Below are positions 25,102 to 33,276 of a DNA stretch of 64,000 nucleotides, one piece after another; position 1 is the first letter of the stretch; every line of letters starts with the position of its first letter. A model generated the notes under the pieces. The model saw only the letters and a program-made list of their open reading frames with translations. It ran no database searches and was not told where the DNA came from. Source of the stretch: Bin87 sp965220095 (GTDB taxonomy: Bacteria; Chloroflexota; Dehalococcoidia; Lucifugimonadales; UBA3495); NCBI GenBank assembly GCA_965220095.1, contig OZ244805.1, forward strand, positions 868,001 through 932,000, in the 5' to 3' direction. The translations under genes were made by a program, and so were the position numbers.

Positions 25102-26304
25102 CTACTCGGTAACCGAGGTTCCGACCGCGCCGGCTTCGGTCAGGTCTTTGAAGGCTTTTGAGTCGTAACCCAGCTCGGTCAGTACCTCTTCGTTGTGCTG
25201 TCCCAACAGGGGCGGAGGACGGCGCAGCGTAGCCGGAGTGCCGGTGAGTTTCAGCGGCGAATTGGGGACCCGAAGATCGGGAACCCGAGGGTGGTTGATT
25301 TCCAGGAACATATTGCGGGCCTTGACCTGGTCGTCGGCCACGACGTCGGAGGTTTTGTTGATGGGCCCGACCGGAACGCCGGCCTCGTCAATTACCTTGA
25401 CCCAGTGGGCGGACGTGTGATCGGCGAAGATGCTGTTGAGCAGGTTCACCAGCTCCGCCCGATGCGCCACCCGGTCCGGATTGGTGGCGTATTTGGGGTC
25501 GTCTTTTAGTTCGGGTTGGCCGATGGCATTGCAGAAGCGCTCCCAGAGGTTGGGGTTGGCCACGCCCAGGATGAAATACCCGTCTGATGCCTGGAAGCTC
25601 TGGTAGGGAACCAGACTCGGGTGCCCGGAGCCCAGGCGGTGGGGCTCGACGCCGGTGCCGATGTAGCCGGTGGCGTGGTAACTCATGGCGGCGACCTGAC
25701 CGTCCAACAGCGACGTGTCGATTAGTTGGCCCTCGCCGGTTTTGTCGCGGTGGTACAGGGCGGTGACGATGGAACCATAGGCCATCATGCCGGTGAACAG
25801 ATCAACCAGAGAGAATCCCACCCGCTGGGGCGGGCCGTCGGGTTCGCCGGTGAGGTGCATCAGTCCGCTGTAGGCCTGAATTACCAGGTCGTAGCCGGGC
25901 TTGTTGGCCATGGGGCCGGTGCGGCCGTAACCAGAGATGGTGCAGTACACAATGTCGGGGTTGAGCGCCTGGATGTCCTCGTAGCCAAGACCCATTCGGG
26001 CGAGGGCGCCGGCGCGGAAGCTTTCGATCATCACGTCAGCCTCGGTCGCCAGTTGTTTGACGATGGACAGGCCCTCTTCAGACTTGAGGTTGACTGACAG
26101 GCTCCTCTTGTTCCGATTGAAGGAGAGGAACTGGGTACTTTCTTCGTTCCAGATTGGGGGCCAATGGCGGGTTTCGTCGCCGGTGTTGGGCTCCTCGATT
26201 TTGATGACGTCGGCGCCCATGTCAGCCAGGTTCTGAGTGCAGAACGGTCCGGCCAGGGTGCGCGTAAGGTCGACGACCTTGATATTCTCCAGAGGCTGAG
26301 GCAT
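25102..26304 (-). CDS. family III CoA-transferase (CaiB/BaiF)
   Basis: 400 residues starting MPQPLENIKVVDLTR, the normal family start, with GAGGAAT upstream; the longer frame to 26526 runs through a repeat and is rejected. 'RTLAGPFCTQNLADMGADVIKIEEP' (about 12-36) is the CoA-binding N-terminus. 'YDLVIQAYSGLMHLTGEPDGPPQRVG' and 'LIDTSLLDGQVA' follow; the Asp in this last block is the position that forms the acyl-Asp intermediate in the family. It moves CoA between carboxylic acids in the cytoplasm, with substrates such as carnitine, formate/oxalate or succinate/mesaconate. Neighbours do not define the acid. It stands alone. Confidence 0.88.
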   Translation of the reverse strand: MPQPLENIKVVDLTRTLAGPFCTQNLADMGADVIKIEEPNTGDETRHWPPIWNEESTQFLSFNRNKRSLSVNLKSEEGLSIVKQLATEADVMIESFRAGALARMGLGYEDIQALNPDIVYCTISGYGRTGPMANKPGYDLVIQAYSGLMHLTGEPDGPPQRVGFSLVDLFTGMMAYGSIVTALYHRDKTGEGQLIDTSLLDGQVAAMSYHATGYIGTGVEPHRLGSGHPSLVPYQSFQASDGYFILGVANPNLWERFCNAIGQPELKDDPKYATNPDRVAHRAELVNLLNSIFADHTSAHWVKVIDEAGVPVGPINKTSDVVADDQVKARNMFLEINHPRVPDLRVPNSPLKLTGTPATLRRPPPLLGQHNEEVLTELGYDSKAFKDLTEAGAVGTSVTE

Positions 26305-26375
26305 GGTTCCATTCCTCACTATGTCAAGTTGCGGCATTATAGCACGGGGGTTGGAGGGGTATTGGGGGGACTTAT

Positions 26376-26414
26376 CACCCTCACCCCAACCCTCTCCCAT
26401 CAAGGGAGAGGGGG
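26376..26414. repeat. CCCTCTCCC hairpin repeat, copy 2
   Basis: CACCCTCACCCC followed by CCCTCTCCC-ATCAA-GGGAGAGGG, a perfect 9-bp hairpin identical to that at 22137-22159. It sits between the divergent CoA-transferase and ribokinase genes, 76 bp before the kinase start. Confidence 0.6.
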
Positions 26415-26489
26415 TTATTTTGGGCGTTGACCTGGGGCGAATTGGGGTGTTACGGTTCCGCATGACTACTACCGGGGCATGACGGTTCG

Positions 26490-27443
26490 ATGAGCAGCGC
26501 TTCTGCCCGCCCTTTGATCGTTTCACTGGGCGGCATCAATATGGATTTGGTAACTTTTGCTGAGCGGCTACCCCAGGACGGAGAGACGGTGGTGGGTGAA
26601 CGATTCGTTACCTATCCCGGCGGGAAGGGCGCTAACCAGGCGGTGGCCGTTGCGCGGCTCGGCACGCCGGCGGCCATGGTCGGTCGCGTTGGGGATGATA
26701 TGTTCGGCCCGCAACTGATTGAGTTGCTGCAATCTGCCGGTGTCGACACGCGGGGAGTCGGAATCACCAGCAATGCCAGCTCAGGTATCGCGGTCATCAG
26801 CATAGGCGAAGGGGCTCAAAACCGCATTGTGCAGGTGCTGGGAGCCAACGACACCTGCGGCTCTGTCGAGTTTGACGTGGTGGCCGGGTTTTTGCCGAGG
26901 GCGTCCGCGCTGATGTTGCAGCTCGAAGTATCGGTGGATTTGTCCATGAGAGTTGCCGGACTGGCGGCGCAGCAGGGCGTATCGGTGATGCTGGATCCGG
27001 GGCCAGTGCGGTCCATCCCTGCGGAGTTCTTTGCCAGCGTTTCCATCATCACGCCCAACGAAACGGAAGCCGAGGCGCTGGTTGGATACCCTATCGCCGA
27101 CCGGAACGCGGCTCAGGCGGCTGCTAATGAGTTGATACGTCGTGGAGTCGGTGCGGCGGTTATCAAGATGGGCGCTCAGGGCGCATATTGGTGTGATGGC
27201 TCTGCCAGCGGGCACGAGCCGGCATTCCCGGTAATGGCTGTGGATACGGTGGCTGCGGGCGATGCGTTCAACGGGGCGTTAGCGACGGCGATGGCTACGG
27301 GTGAGTCGTTGCCGGATGCCGTGCGCTGGGCTTCGGCAGCGGGCGCGGTGGCGGTTACCAAAGTTGGAGCGCAAGATTCCATGCCCACCTTCGCGGAAGT
27401 TGCCGCCCTCGCCGCCACCCGTTCCGGCACTGGCCCCAGCTGA
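26490..27443 (+). CDS. rbsK: ribokinase (PfkB family)
   Basis: 317 residues with both PfkB signatures. 'YPGGKGANQAVAVARLG' (about 43-59) is signature 1 with the sugar-binding GGKGANQ of ribokinases. 'DTVAAGDAFNGALATAMA' (about 251-268) is signature 2, where the Asp of 'AGDAF' is the catalytic base. It phosphorylates ribose or a similar pentose, or deoxyribose, at the 5-OH with ATP. No sugar transporter is adjacent, so salvage of nucleoside sugars is likely. The gene is 48 bp from the Nudix gene and may be co-transcribed with it and comF. Confidence 0.82.
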   Translation: MSSASARPLIVSLGGINMDLVTFAERLPQDGETVVGERFVTYPGGKGANQAVAVARLGTPAAMVGRVGDDMFGPQLIELLQSAGVDTRGVGITSNASSGIAVISIGEGAQNRIVQVLGANDTCGSVEFDVVAGFLPRASALMLQLEVSVDLSMRVAGLAAQQGVSVMLDPGPVRSIPAEFFASVSIITPNETEAEALVGYPIADRNAAQAAANELIRRGVGAAVIKMGAQGAYWCDGSASGHEPAFPVMAVDTVAAGDAFNGALATAMATGESLPDAVRWASAAGAVAVTKVGAQDSMPTFAEVAALAATRSGTGPS

Positions 27444-27491
27444 TCCCGAGTTTGCGACTGATTCACAGCGTTATGTCAATGGTGGTAACTT

Positions 27492-28004
27492 GTGACTGTG
27501 ACGATGATCGGCGACGATAAGTTCTGCTCGGTGTGCGCGGCGCGCCTGGAAATGCGGCAGCACGAGGGAAACCACCGCCCGGTGTGTCCGTCGTGCGGTA
27601 AAGTCGTCTTTCTGGATCCCAAGTTGGCCACGGCTTGCATCATCGAGAAAGACGGGTTGACCCTCATGGTGAGGCGGGCGGTGCAAACCGGCTATGGGCT
27701 GTGGAGTATGCCCGGTGGATTTGTAGACCGCGGTGAGCGGGTTGAAAGCGCCGCGGCAAGGGAAGTCTGGGAAGAAACCGGTCTGTTGGTACAAGTCCAG
27801 CGACTGGTCGGCCTGTTCTCGCAACCGGGGCACGCGGTGGTAGTGGCTGCCTATTCGGCGATCGAAACCGGCGGAGCCCTGGCGGCCGGCCCCGAGTGTC
27901 TGGACGTTGATTATTTTGGCGTGGGTAATTTGCCGCCCCTTGCCTTTCCGCGTGACGCAGACATCATCCGGCAATGGCACGCTATGCGCGATGGCGTCAG
28001 GTGA
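27492..28004 (+). CDS. Nudix hydrolase with N-terminal zinc ribbon
   Basis: 170 residues; GTG start. Residues 12-35 carry C-x2-C and C-x2-C pairs ('FCSVCAARLE', 'VCPSCGKVVF'), a rubredoxin-like zinc ribbon as in NudC/YfcD-like ADP-ribose or NAD-pyrophosphatases. The Nudix box 'GGFVDRGERVESAAAREVWEETGL' (about 76-99) is complete (G-x5-E-x7-R-E-x2-E-E-x-G). It hydrolyses a nucleoside diphosphate linked to another group. It precedes comF by 6 bp, indicating one transcript. Confidence 0.82.
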   Translation: MTVTMIGDDKFCSVCAARLEMRQHEGNHRPVCPSCGKVVFLDPKLATACIIEKDGLTLMVRRAVQTGYGLWSMPGGFVDRGERVESAAAREVWEETGLLVQVQRLVGLFSQPGHAVVVAAYSAIETGGALAAGPECLDVDYFGVGNLPPLAFPRDADIIRQWHAMRDGVR

Positions 28005-28010
28005 TCAGCC

Positions 28011-28760
28011 GTGATGTGGTGGCCCGATCGCCTGAAGCAGCTGGATGTATTGCTGGCCCGCGCCGGCCGTGGCCTGGTCAACGCCATTTATCCTTTGGAG
28101 TGCGCCGGATGCGGTAGCGCCGGCAAAACCATCTGCGACCGTTGCGCCACCGAGTTGCCAGTCCTGAAACCGCCGTTCTGCTCCATCTGCGCTGTGCCGG
28201 GGGTTGGATCACTGTGCCGGCGGTGCGCCGAAACTCCGCGTCACTTCGACGGCATCCGCGCGCCATTCCGCCACGCGGGTGTCGTTCGCCGGGCGGTTCA
28301 CGTTTTCAAATACGAAGGTATACGCGCCGCTGCGCCCCAGTTGGGCGGCATGATGGCCGAGTACCTCTCCCGGCATCCAATCGCGGCCGATTTGGTAACG
28401 CCGGTGCCGATGCACTCTTCCCGTCTGCGCGAACGCGGGTACAATCAGGCCGGTTTGCTGGCCGCGGAGATTGCTCGCGTCCATCGCCTCCGATGCGATG
28501 CAGAACTGCTGGTTCGCGTGCGAGAGGTAGACCCGCAGGCGCGCACGGCCAGTGGCGCCCAACGTGCCCATAACGTGGCTTCCAGCGTCGCTTTGTCTGC
28601 CGGACGTGACGTTGCCGGTGCGAGCATCCTGCTGGTGGATGATGTTGCGACAACCGGCAGCACCATAGACGTTTGCGCCGCAGCGCTGAAGCAGGCGGGG
28701 GCGCGGACGGTTTGGGGATTGGCGCTGGCGGTGGCCGGCGGGGAATTTGGTACTGAGTAG
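28011..28760 (+). CDS. ComF family protein (phosphoribosyltransferase-like)
   Basis: 249 residues; GTG at 28011 or ATG at 28014. An N-terminal double zinc-finger region holds four C-x2-C pairs between about 31 and 72 ('CAGCGSAG', 'CDRC', 'CSIC', 'CRRC'). Then comes the PRTase domain with 'VTPVPMHSSRLRERGYNQAGLLA' (about 125-147) and 'SILLVDDVATTGSTIDVCA' (about 206-224), the PRPP-binding loop. ComF proteins act in uptake or processing of transforming DNA, in a complex with helicase ComFA in firmicutes. Here no other competence gene is next to it, apart from cinA 10 kb away. A GT-rich gap of 100 bp follows. Confidence 0.85.
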   Translation: MMWWPDRLKQLDVLLARAGRGLVNAIYPLECAGCGSAGKTICDRCATELPVLKPPFCSICAVPGVGSLCRRCAETPRHFDGIRAPFRHAGVVRRAVHVFKYEGIRAAAPQLGGMMAEYLSRHPIAADLVTPVPMHSSRLRERGYNQAGLLAAEIARVHRLRCDAELLVRVREVDPQARTASGAQRAHNVASSVALSAGRDVAGASILLVDDVATTGSTIDVCAAALKQAGARTVWGLALAVAGGEFGTE

Positions 28761-28861
28761 GATGGAACCGCCGGACGAACACGGTTTGACAACTGCCCGC
28801 CCGTCTGCTGAAATGACCCTAACGATCCCCAAATGAACACCACGACAGAGGAGGCAAAATC

Positions 28862-29851
28862 ATGGCAGGCAACACTATCGTTTACGTTGGCGCGGAAGCT
28901 AGCGGGTTGTACCGCAAGACGGCCGGCGATGCCCACTGGGACTTGCTCACCGATGGTTTGGCTCCGGCCACCCAGGCGCGGGCCATCGCCATTCATCCCA
29001 ACGATCCCCGCACCATCTTTTGCGGGACGCAGCGGGGCGTGTATCGAAGCACCGACGGCGGAGATCACTGGCAGCGCATGAATATGACCGAGGGTCGGGT
29101 GGTCTGGTCGCTGCGGTTCCATCCCAGCGATCCCAACATCATGTTCCTGGGCACCGAGGGCGCCGAGGTGTACAAGAGCGAGGACGGTGGGGAGAACTGG
29201 TCCCACATTTCCACGGTGACCAACCCGAGTCAGGTGCAGATGGCTTTCGCCATGCGTATCCTGGGCATCGACATCGAGGCCAACAATCCGAACAACATGT
29301 ACGCGGCGCTGGAAGTTGGCGGAGCGGCCAGCAGCACGGACGGCGGCAACACTTGGACGATTCGCAACAGCGAGTTCGCCGGCGATGTTGACCTGCTGGA
29401 CTTGCACGGCGTGGCCGTGGGAGGAGCCGATTCTAACTCGGTGCTTATCTCCAACCGGACGGGCGTGTGGCGCAGCCGCGACCAGGGAGCATCCTGGCAG
29501 GACTGCAACTTCGAACAGTTCTCGGACATCAAATACTCGCGGGGCGTGGTTAGCGATCCATCCGACCCGAACACGCTCTATGCTTGCGTCGGGATGAACT
29601 TCGGCAGCGAGCAGGGCGGAGTGATGCGGACGACCAATCTCGGCGATAGCTGGGAACGGTTCGACAAGGGCATCAACGCCGGCAGCACTACCTTCGACGT
29701 GGCCGTGAATCGGCAAGACCCGTCGCAGGTGTACTTCTGCACCCGTCGCGGCCAAGTGTTCGGCACTCACGACGGCGGAGCCACGTGGACTGCGGATACG
29801 ATGCCGGAAACGGCGATGAACGTGATCAGCGTGGCCTGCACGTCGGCATAG
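28862..29851 (+). CDS. BNR/Asp-box beta-propeller protein
   Basis: 329 residues, GAGGAGG ribosome site 8 bp upstream. It has at least five Asp-box motifs S-x-D-x-G-x-x-W ('STDGGDHWQR', 'SEDGGENWSH', 'STDGGNTWTI', 'SRDQGASWQD', 'THDGGATWTA') spaced 40-60 residues apart, each followed by a 'HPxDPxxxF' type strand, so it folds as a sialidase or sortilin-like propeller. No signal peptide or catalytic Asp/Tyr/Glu triad of sialidases is visible, so it is probably a cytoplasmic or loosely exported binding protein. A strong terminator follows. Common annotations as glycosyl hydrolase are not supported by the residues seen. Confidence 0.72.
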   Translation: MAGNTIVYVGAEASGLYRKTAGDAHWDLLTDGLAPATQARAIAIHPNDPRTIFCGTQRGVYRSTDGGDHWQRMNMTEGRVVWSLRFHPSDPNIMFLGTEGAEVYKSEDGGENWSHISTVTNPSQVQMAFAMRILGIDIEANNPNNMYAALEVGGAASSTDGGNTWTIRNSEFAGDVDLLDLHGVAVGGADSNSVLISNRTGVWRSRDQGASWQDCNFEQFSDIKYSRGVVSDPSDPNTLYACVGMNFGSEQGGVMRTTNLGDSWERFDKGINAGSTTFDVAVNRQDPSQVYFCTRRGQVFGTHDGGATWTADTMPETAMNVISVACTSA

Positions 29852-29886
29852 CCTGGCACGCAGTAGTTCACACGTTCACGAAAACG

Positions 29887-29926
29887 CCGGCGGCGGCCTG
29901 CTTGTTGCGGGTCGCCGCCGGTTTTT
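29887..29926 (+). terminator. rho-independent terminator after the BNR protein
   Basis: CCGGCGGCG and CGCCGCCGG form a 9-bp stem with a 17-nt loop, followed immediately by TTTTT. It is the strongest terminator in the window. Confidence 0.82.
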
Positions 29927-29959
29927 GCGTTTTCCAGAACGGGAGGGATGGAAAGGTCT

Positions 29960-30256
29960 ATGAGTGTTGAGAATGTTGAACAGGCCATACGTCATTGCCG
30001 CAGGGTGATAGGTGAATGGGAGGACATCAATATGAACGCATGGCGGGAGGATCAGACCCGCTACGCTATCATTGACCCTATTCTTCGGGCGTTGGGCTGG
30101 GACACTGCGGATCCGAAGGAATGTATGGTCGAATATCGCCGCGGTCGTGGTTGGGTTGATTACGCCATCCTTGGCGAAGAAGTTGAAATGGAAGCGATAG
30201 ATAAGCAGGGCCTTTCCAAAGTCGTTGGCATTGGAGACATTATTTTACCGGGATGA
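29960..30256 (+). pseudogene. N-terminal fragment of an HsdR-like restriction protein
   Basis: From ATG 29960 (GGAAAGG upstream) the sequence 'MSVENVEQAIRHCRRVIGEW' continues to 'NAWREDQTRYAIIDPILRALGWDT' and 'VEYRRGRGWVDYAILG', a good match to the HSDR_N nuclease domain, in which 'VDYAIL' holds the metal-binding Asp. After about residue 75 the family pattern (a downstream E-x-K segment) is lost, because a small TIR element begins at 30206. The frame then stops at 30254-30256. The gene is a truncated remnant of about 80 family residues. Confidence 0.6.
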
Positions 30257-30351
30257 ACAGGATAAACGGGATGGACAGGATTCTTCTGATTTTAAGGGCG
30301 CTTGGATTCCGGCTTGCGTCGGAATGCCGGACTAACTTTGGAAAGGCCCTG
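30206..30351. mobile_element. 146-bp element with perfect 17-bp terminal inverted repeats
   Basis: CAGGGCCTTTCCAAAGT (30206-30222) and ACTTTGGAAAGGCCCTG (30335-30351) are exact complements. The interior contains a GGATGAACAGGATAAACGG type repeat (30251-30284) and a TTGGATTCCGGC palindrome, but no gene. It interrupts the HsdR-like fragment. No clear target-site duplication is seen (flanks GATAAG and ATAGGT). Confidence 0.6.
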
Positions 30352-30366
30352 ATAGGTACGGCAATT

Positions 30367-30612
30367 TCAGGGTTGCCTGTGCCTACGGCCCCTCGCCAGT
30401 TCACGGAATCGCTCCACCGTCCAGCCGGCTTGGGTGATGATGGCTCCAACGGTGCCGGGGGCGATGTCGCCCTGGTGTCTGGGAATAGCGATAGTCAAAG
30501 GGCCTTTGACCATTAGGGTATGGCGGCTGCCTTCGGTTTCGATCCAACCACCGTCGCGCCGAAATGCCCTGATGAGCATACGGCGGGTTACGCCACGAAC
30601 ATATGGCGGCAT
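30367..30612 (-). CDS. hicA: HicA-type mRNA interferase toxin
   Basis: 81 residues of the double-stranded-RNA-binding-like HicA fold: 'RRDGGWIETEGSRHTLMVKG' (about 18-37) and 'IAIPRHQGDIAPGTVGAIITQAGW' (about 41-64) are the family blocks. His in 'SRHTLM' is the catalytic residue expected (family: G-S-H-H or R-H). It cleaves mRNA in a translation-independent way. The ATG at 30612-30610 directly abuts the stop of the antitoxin gene, antitoxin first, so both are coupled. It sits behind the TIR element, in an area of foreign fragments. Confidence 0.82.
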   Translation of the reverse strand: MPPYVRGVTRRMLIRAFRRDGGWIETEGSRHTLMVKGPLTIAIPRHQGDIAPGTVGAIITQAGWTVERFRELARGRRHRQP

Positions 30613-30954
30613 TTAGATTCGTACAGTAGTCGTTTCTACTGGCAAGCCCATCGCCGAGTATTCACCGGCTAAAACTGCCATAGCTGTGTCGGGTTGGGTA
30701 TTCTGCCGGCTACTGCCGTGGGACAGATACAGGCGTATGGCGTCTTTTATCATTTCCAGCGCCTCTGCGCGGTTACGTCCATCGGAAACGCAACCCGGCA
30801 ACGCCGGGCAAAACACGGAGTAGCAATAGGGTTCGCTGTCATCTCTGACGAGTAGAACCTCGAATTCAAGGGCATTGCCGGACGAACCTGTTGCGTCGGA
30901 GTTACTGTCAGGCTCATAAGTTGGCACTGAGAGATTTGCAGCGGCGTCTTGCAT
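30613..30954 (-). CDS. hicB: HicB-type antitoxin
   Basis: 113 residues. The HicB core is 'FEVLLVRDDSEPYCYSVFCPALPGCVSDGRNRAEALEMIKDAIRLYL' (about residues 31-77, quoted in part), with the invariant 'PALPGC' and the helix 'EALEMIKDAIRLYL'. It neutralises HicA. The first 29 residues are variable, so a start at a later position cannot be ruled out. The C-terminus has no ribbon-helix-helix or HTH domain, so autoregulation by direct DNA binding is doubtful. Confidence 0.8.
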   Translation of the reverse strand: MQDAAANLSVPTYEPDSNSDATGSSGNALEFEVLLVRDDSEPYCYSVFCPALPGCVSDGRNRAEALEMIKDAIRLYLSHGSSRQNTQPDTAMAVLAGEYSAMGLPVETTTVRI

Positions 30955-31027
30955 TTGTTGTCTCCCTCAGGGTGCCCTATCTCGAACGCACTGCACCAGT
31001 ATAGCGGCTATGTCGTTGGGATTCATA

Positions 31028-31060
31028 GCGTAGGGGCGGGTTTTGAACCCGCCCCTACGC
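31028..31060. repeat. GTAGGGGCGGGTT palindrome
   Basis: GCGTAGGGGCGGGTT-TTG-AACCCGCCCCTACGC is a perfect 15-bp palindrome. It lies between the HMG-CoA-lyase-like gene (stop at 31086) and hicB, both on the minus strand, and can act as a terminator of the former. Confidence 0.65.
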
Positions 31061-31085
31061 TGCCAGTCGCTATAGAGCGTGACAG

Positions 31086-32276
31086 TTACTTGTCGGCTTT
31101 GGGAAGCCAGTTCTGGTTCCAGGGGAATTCGTTGGCGCCGGTTCCGAAAGCGGGCAGTCCCTGGTCGATCCGGTCGCGATAAGGGCTGGTGATGGCTTCG
31201 CGGTAGGGGTAGATACCGCCTTCGTAGACCTCGGTGCCTTTCTTGAAATGTAGCGCCTGGTCCATTGTTTCCACGAAGGGCATATTGATGTCGTAGAGTT
31301 TGTCGATGGTGCGGGGGCGGGGGCCGGCTTTGGATACGTGGCCGTACAGCTCGCGGCCAATGATACGCTCGGCAGCCCATACGCAGTCGATCAGCTTGTC
31401 GATGTCGACTCCAGTTGGGATACCCATGTCGTCCATCATGTGCAACAGGTCTTCGGTCGGCGCCATGCCGGTGGCGCGGCCGTTTCCGCAGTAGGGGCAA
31501 CCGCCGAATCCGCCGATGGTTCCGTCCAGTTCAAGGGTATCCTCCGGGCCCAGCACGCGCATGGCGGCGTAAGCGGATGCGATAGCCATGTTGCGGCCGT
31601 TGTGCAGGTGCAGGCGGAAATGGTTGATTTCAGGCCAGCGCTCTTTCACGCGGGTTACGCTTTCTTCCACTTTGGCTGGCGTGCAGTGGCTCATGGGGTC
31701 GCCCATTGAACAGCTGACCACATCAATGCCGGCCTCTTCCCACAGGCCGTGCTGGTATTCCAGCAGGGTCATCAGGCTGTCCACGGGAAACTCGCCGAGG
31801 AAGTTGGAACCCCAGGACGCGTTGCATCCGATGCCGGCTTCTCTGATGCCCACTTCTTGAGCCTGCGCGATGATTTCGGGCCAGCGCTCCATCTCCTGCA
31901 TCTGGCTGCGGTTGGTGTTGCGGCGCGCGAACACGTCGCACAGGTGGCAGCTCAAGCGGGGATATTTGTCACGCTCGATGGTTAGCGGAGGTGAATAGGC
32001 ACGAGCCCGTTCCACGCCCCTGGAGTTCAGGGCGAGGGCGCTGTAGGTAACGCCGGCTTTGGGCGTGAACCGCTGGACGATCTCGTCGATCCGTTCCATC
32101 TGCGGCGTCCATTTGGGACTGACAAACGAACCGACCACTATGCTGGTGAGGCCGGTATCGGACAGCATATCCAGCAGTTCAATCTTGTCGTCAACGGTTA
32201 TGTTGGCGTCTTCAATTTGCATGCCTTCCCGCATGCCTTCTTCTTTATAAGTGACTGTGGGCCATTCCTGGGGCAT
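31086..32276 (-). CDS. DRE-TIM metallolyase family protein, HMG-CoA-lyase-like
   Basis: 396 residues. The N-terminal 'GMREGMQIEDANI' corresponds to the R-D-G-x-Q motif of the family, but the metal-binding Asp is Glu. 'HLHNGRNMAIASAYAAM' (about 229) is the second metal/His block and 'LELDGTIGGFGGCPY' (about 249-263) the catalytic Cys loop of HMG-CoA lyase. It probably cleaves or condenses a hydroxyacyl-CoA or hydroxy acid in the cytoplasm. The length exceeds typical lyases (about 300) by an N-terminal and a C-terminal extension, so a different substrate is likely. It is a single gene on the minus strand. Confidence 0.75.
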   Translation of the reverse strand: MPQEWPTVTYKEEGMREGMQIEDANITVDDKIELLDMLSDTGLTSIVVGSFVSPKWTPQMERIDEIVQRFTPKAGVTYSALALNSRGVERARAYSPPLTIERDKYPRLSCHLCDVFARRNTNRSQMQEMERWPEIIAQAQEVGIREAGIGCNASWGSNFLGEFPVDSLMTLLEYQHGLWEEAGIDVVSCSMGDPMSHCTPAKVEESVTRVKERWPEINHFRLHLHNGRNMAIASAYAAMRVLGPEDTLELDGTIGGFGGCPYCGNGRATGMAPTEDLLHMMDDMGIPTGVDIDKLIDCVWAAERIIGRELYGHVSKAGPRPRTIDKLYDINMPFVETMDQALHFKKGTEVYEGGIYPYREAITSPYRDRIDQGLPAFGTGANEFPWNQNWLPKADK

Positions 32277-32375
32277 GGGTTTGCTCCTTGAGCCATTCCT
32301 GGCATGGTTGGGGTGAAAACGAGGACATCCTGGTTCGCGGATTGCCCGGATTGTAGGGGGCGGTCGCCGGCGTTG

Positions 32376-33272
32376 TCAAGAATTCGGTGCGTTATGTTTA
32401 GTACGCCTGCTGGTGTAGGCAATGAGCTTGTACACCAGCTTGGCGGCCGTGTAACTGTGCGCGGGTGGGCCTTCGTTGGGAGCGAGTTCGCACACGTCGA
32501 AACCTACGATGCGGCGTTCCTGGGCGACCCTGCGCAGCAGAGACAGCAAATCCAGCCAACGCATCCCGCCGGGTTCGGGGGTACCCACCGCTGCCATCTC
32601 AGATGGGTCCAGAACATCCAGGTCAACGCTGACGTACACGGTGGGGTTCAGTCCGCTTATCACATCGGCCGCATAATCCGGGCTCTGGGGCGGCCAGTAG
32701 TAAGTTGGCACGTTGGCCTCGTTGATATGGTCGCGCTCTTCCGACGCCAGGGTGCGAACGCCAACCAGCGTAACGGGGTAGTGTTCGCCGATGCGGCGCG
32801 CTGAAGAGCCATGACCCCAACCAGTGCCCTGGTATTCATCCCGCAAGTCAGCGTGGGCGTCGATGTATAGCACCGACAGGTTTGGGTGAGTTTCCCCATG
32901 AGCCAACGCGGACCCGATTGCCGCCGAGTGGTCGCCACCAATGACGGCGGTGATCTTACCCAGCTTCGAGTAGTGTGCCACCGCTATCTGTACCCGCTCG
33001 GCCATTTGCTGCGGGTCGCCAACGTGGGGTTCAAGGGCGTTGGCAGTGTGGATTCCCAAATCTGCAACGTCGATACCCAGTTCCAAGTCATAGTCTTCCA
33101 GCGCTGCCGAGGCCGTAATGATGGCGGACGGGCCATAACGCGCGCCGCTTCGGAAAGACGTGGTGCTGTCGATGGGGACTGGAATGACTACAGCTGCCGC
33201 GTTGTCGATGGCAGCCTGTTCCGGCGGGAGCGCCAGAAAATTTGCCGGCGTCGAGGGGACTGGTATGGTCAC
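32376..33272 (-). CDS. speB: agmatinase / ureohydrolase
   Basis: 298 residues from GTG 33272, which follows the TGA of speD by four bases (TGA-GGAT-GTG), so the two genes are translationally linked. The binuclear Mn site is complete: 'GGDHS' (about 128), 'DAHADLRDE' (about 152-160) and 'SVDLDVLDPS' (about 229-238). 'RPxxRxSGARYGPSAI'-like residues (SFRSGARYGPSAI) form the guanidino pocket lid. It hydrolyses agmatine to putrescine and urea. With speD this supplies putrescine and the aminopropyl donor for spermidine; speA and speE are not in the window. Confidence 0.85.
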   Translation of the reverse strand: MTIPVPSTPANFLALPPEQAAIDNAAAVVIPVPIDSTTSFRSGARYGPSAIITASAALEDYDLELGIDVADLGIHTANALEPHVGDPQQMAERVQIAVAHYSKLGKITAVIGGDHSAAIGSALAHGETHPNLSVLYIDAHADLRDEYQGTGWGHGSSARRIGEHYPVTLVGVRTLASEERDHINEANVPTYYWPPQSPDYAADVISGLNPTVYVSVDLDVLDPSEMAAVGTPEPGGMRWLDLLSLLRRVAQERRIVGFDVCELAPNEGPPAHSYTAAKLVYKLIAYTSRRTKHNAPNS

Positions 33273-33276
33273 ATCC

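Noticed and set aside
28862..29851. Sialidase for the BNR-repeat protein
   Set aside because: Asp-box motifs are present but the catalytic Arg triad and Tyr/Glu pair of sialidases cannot be found.
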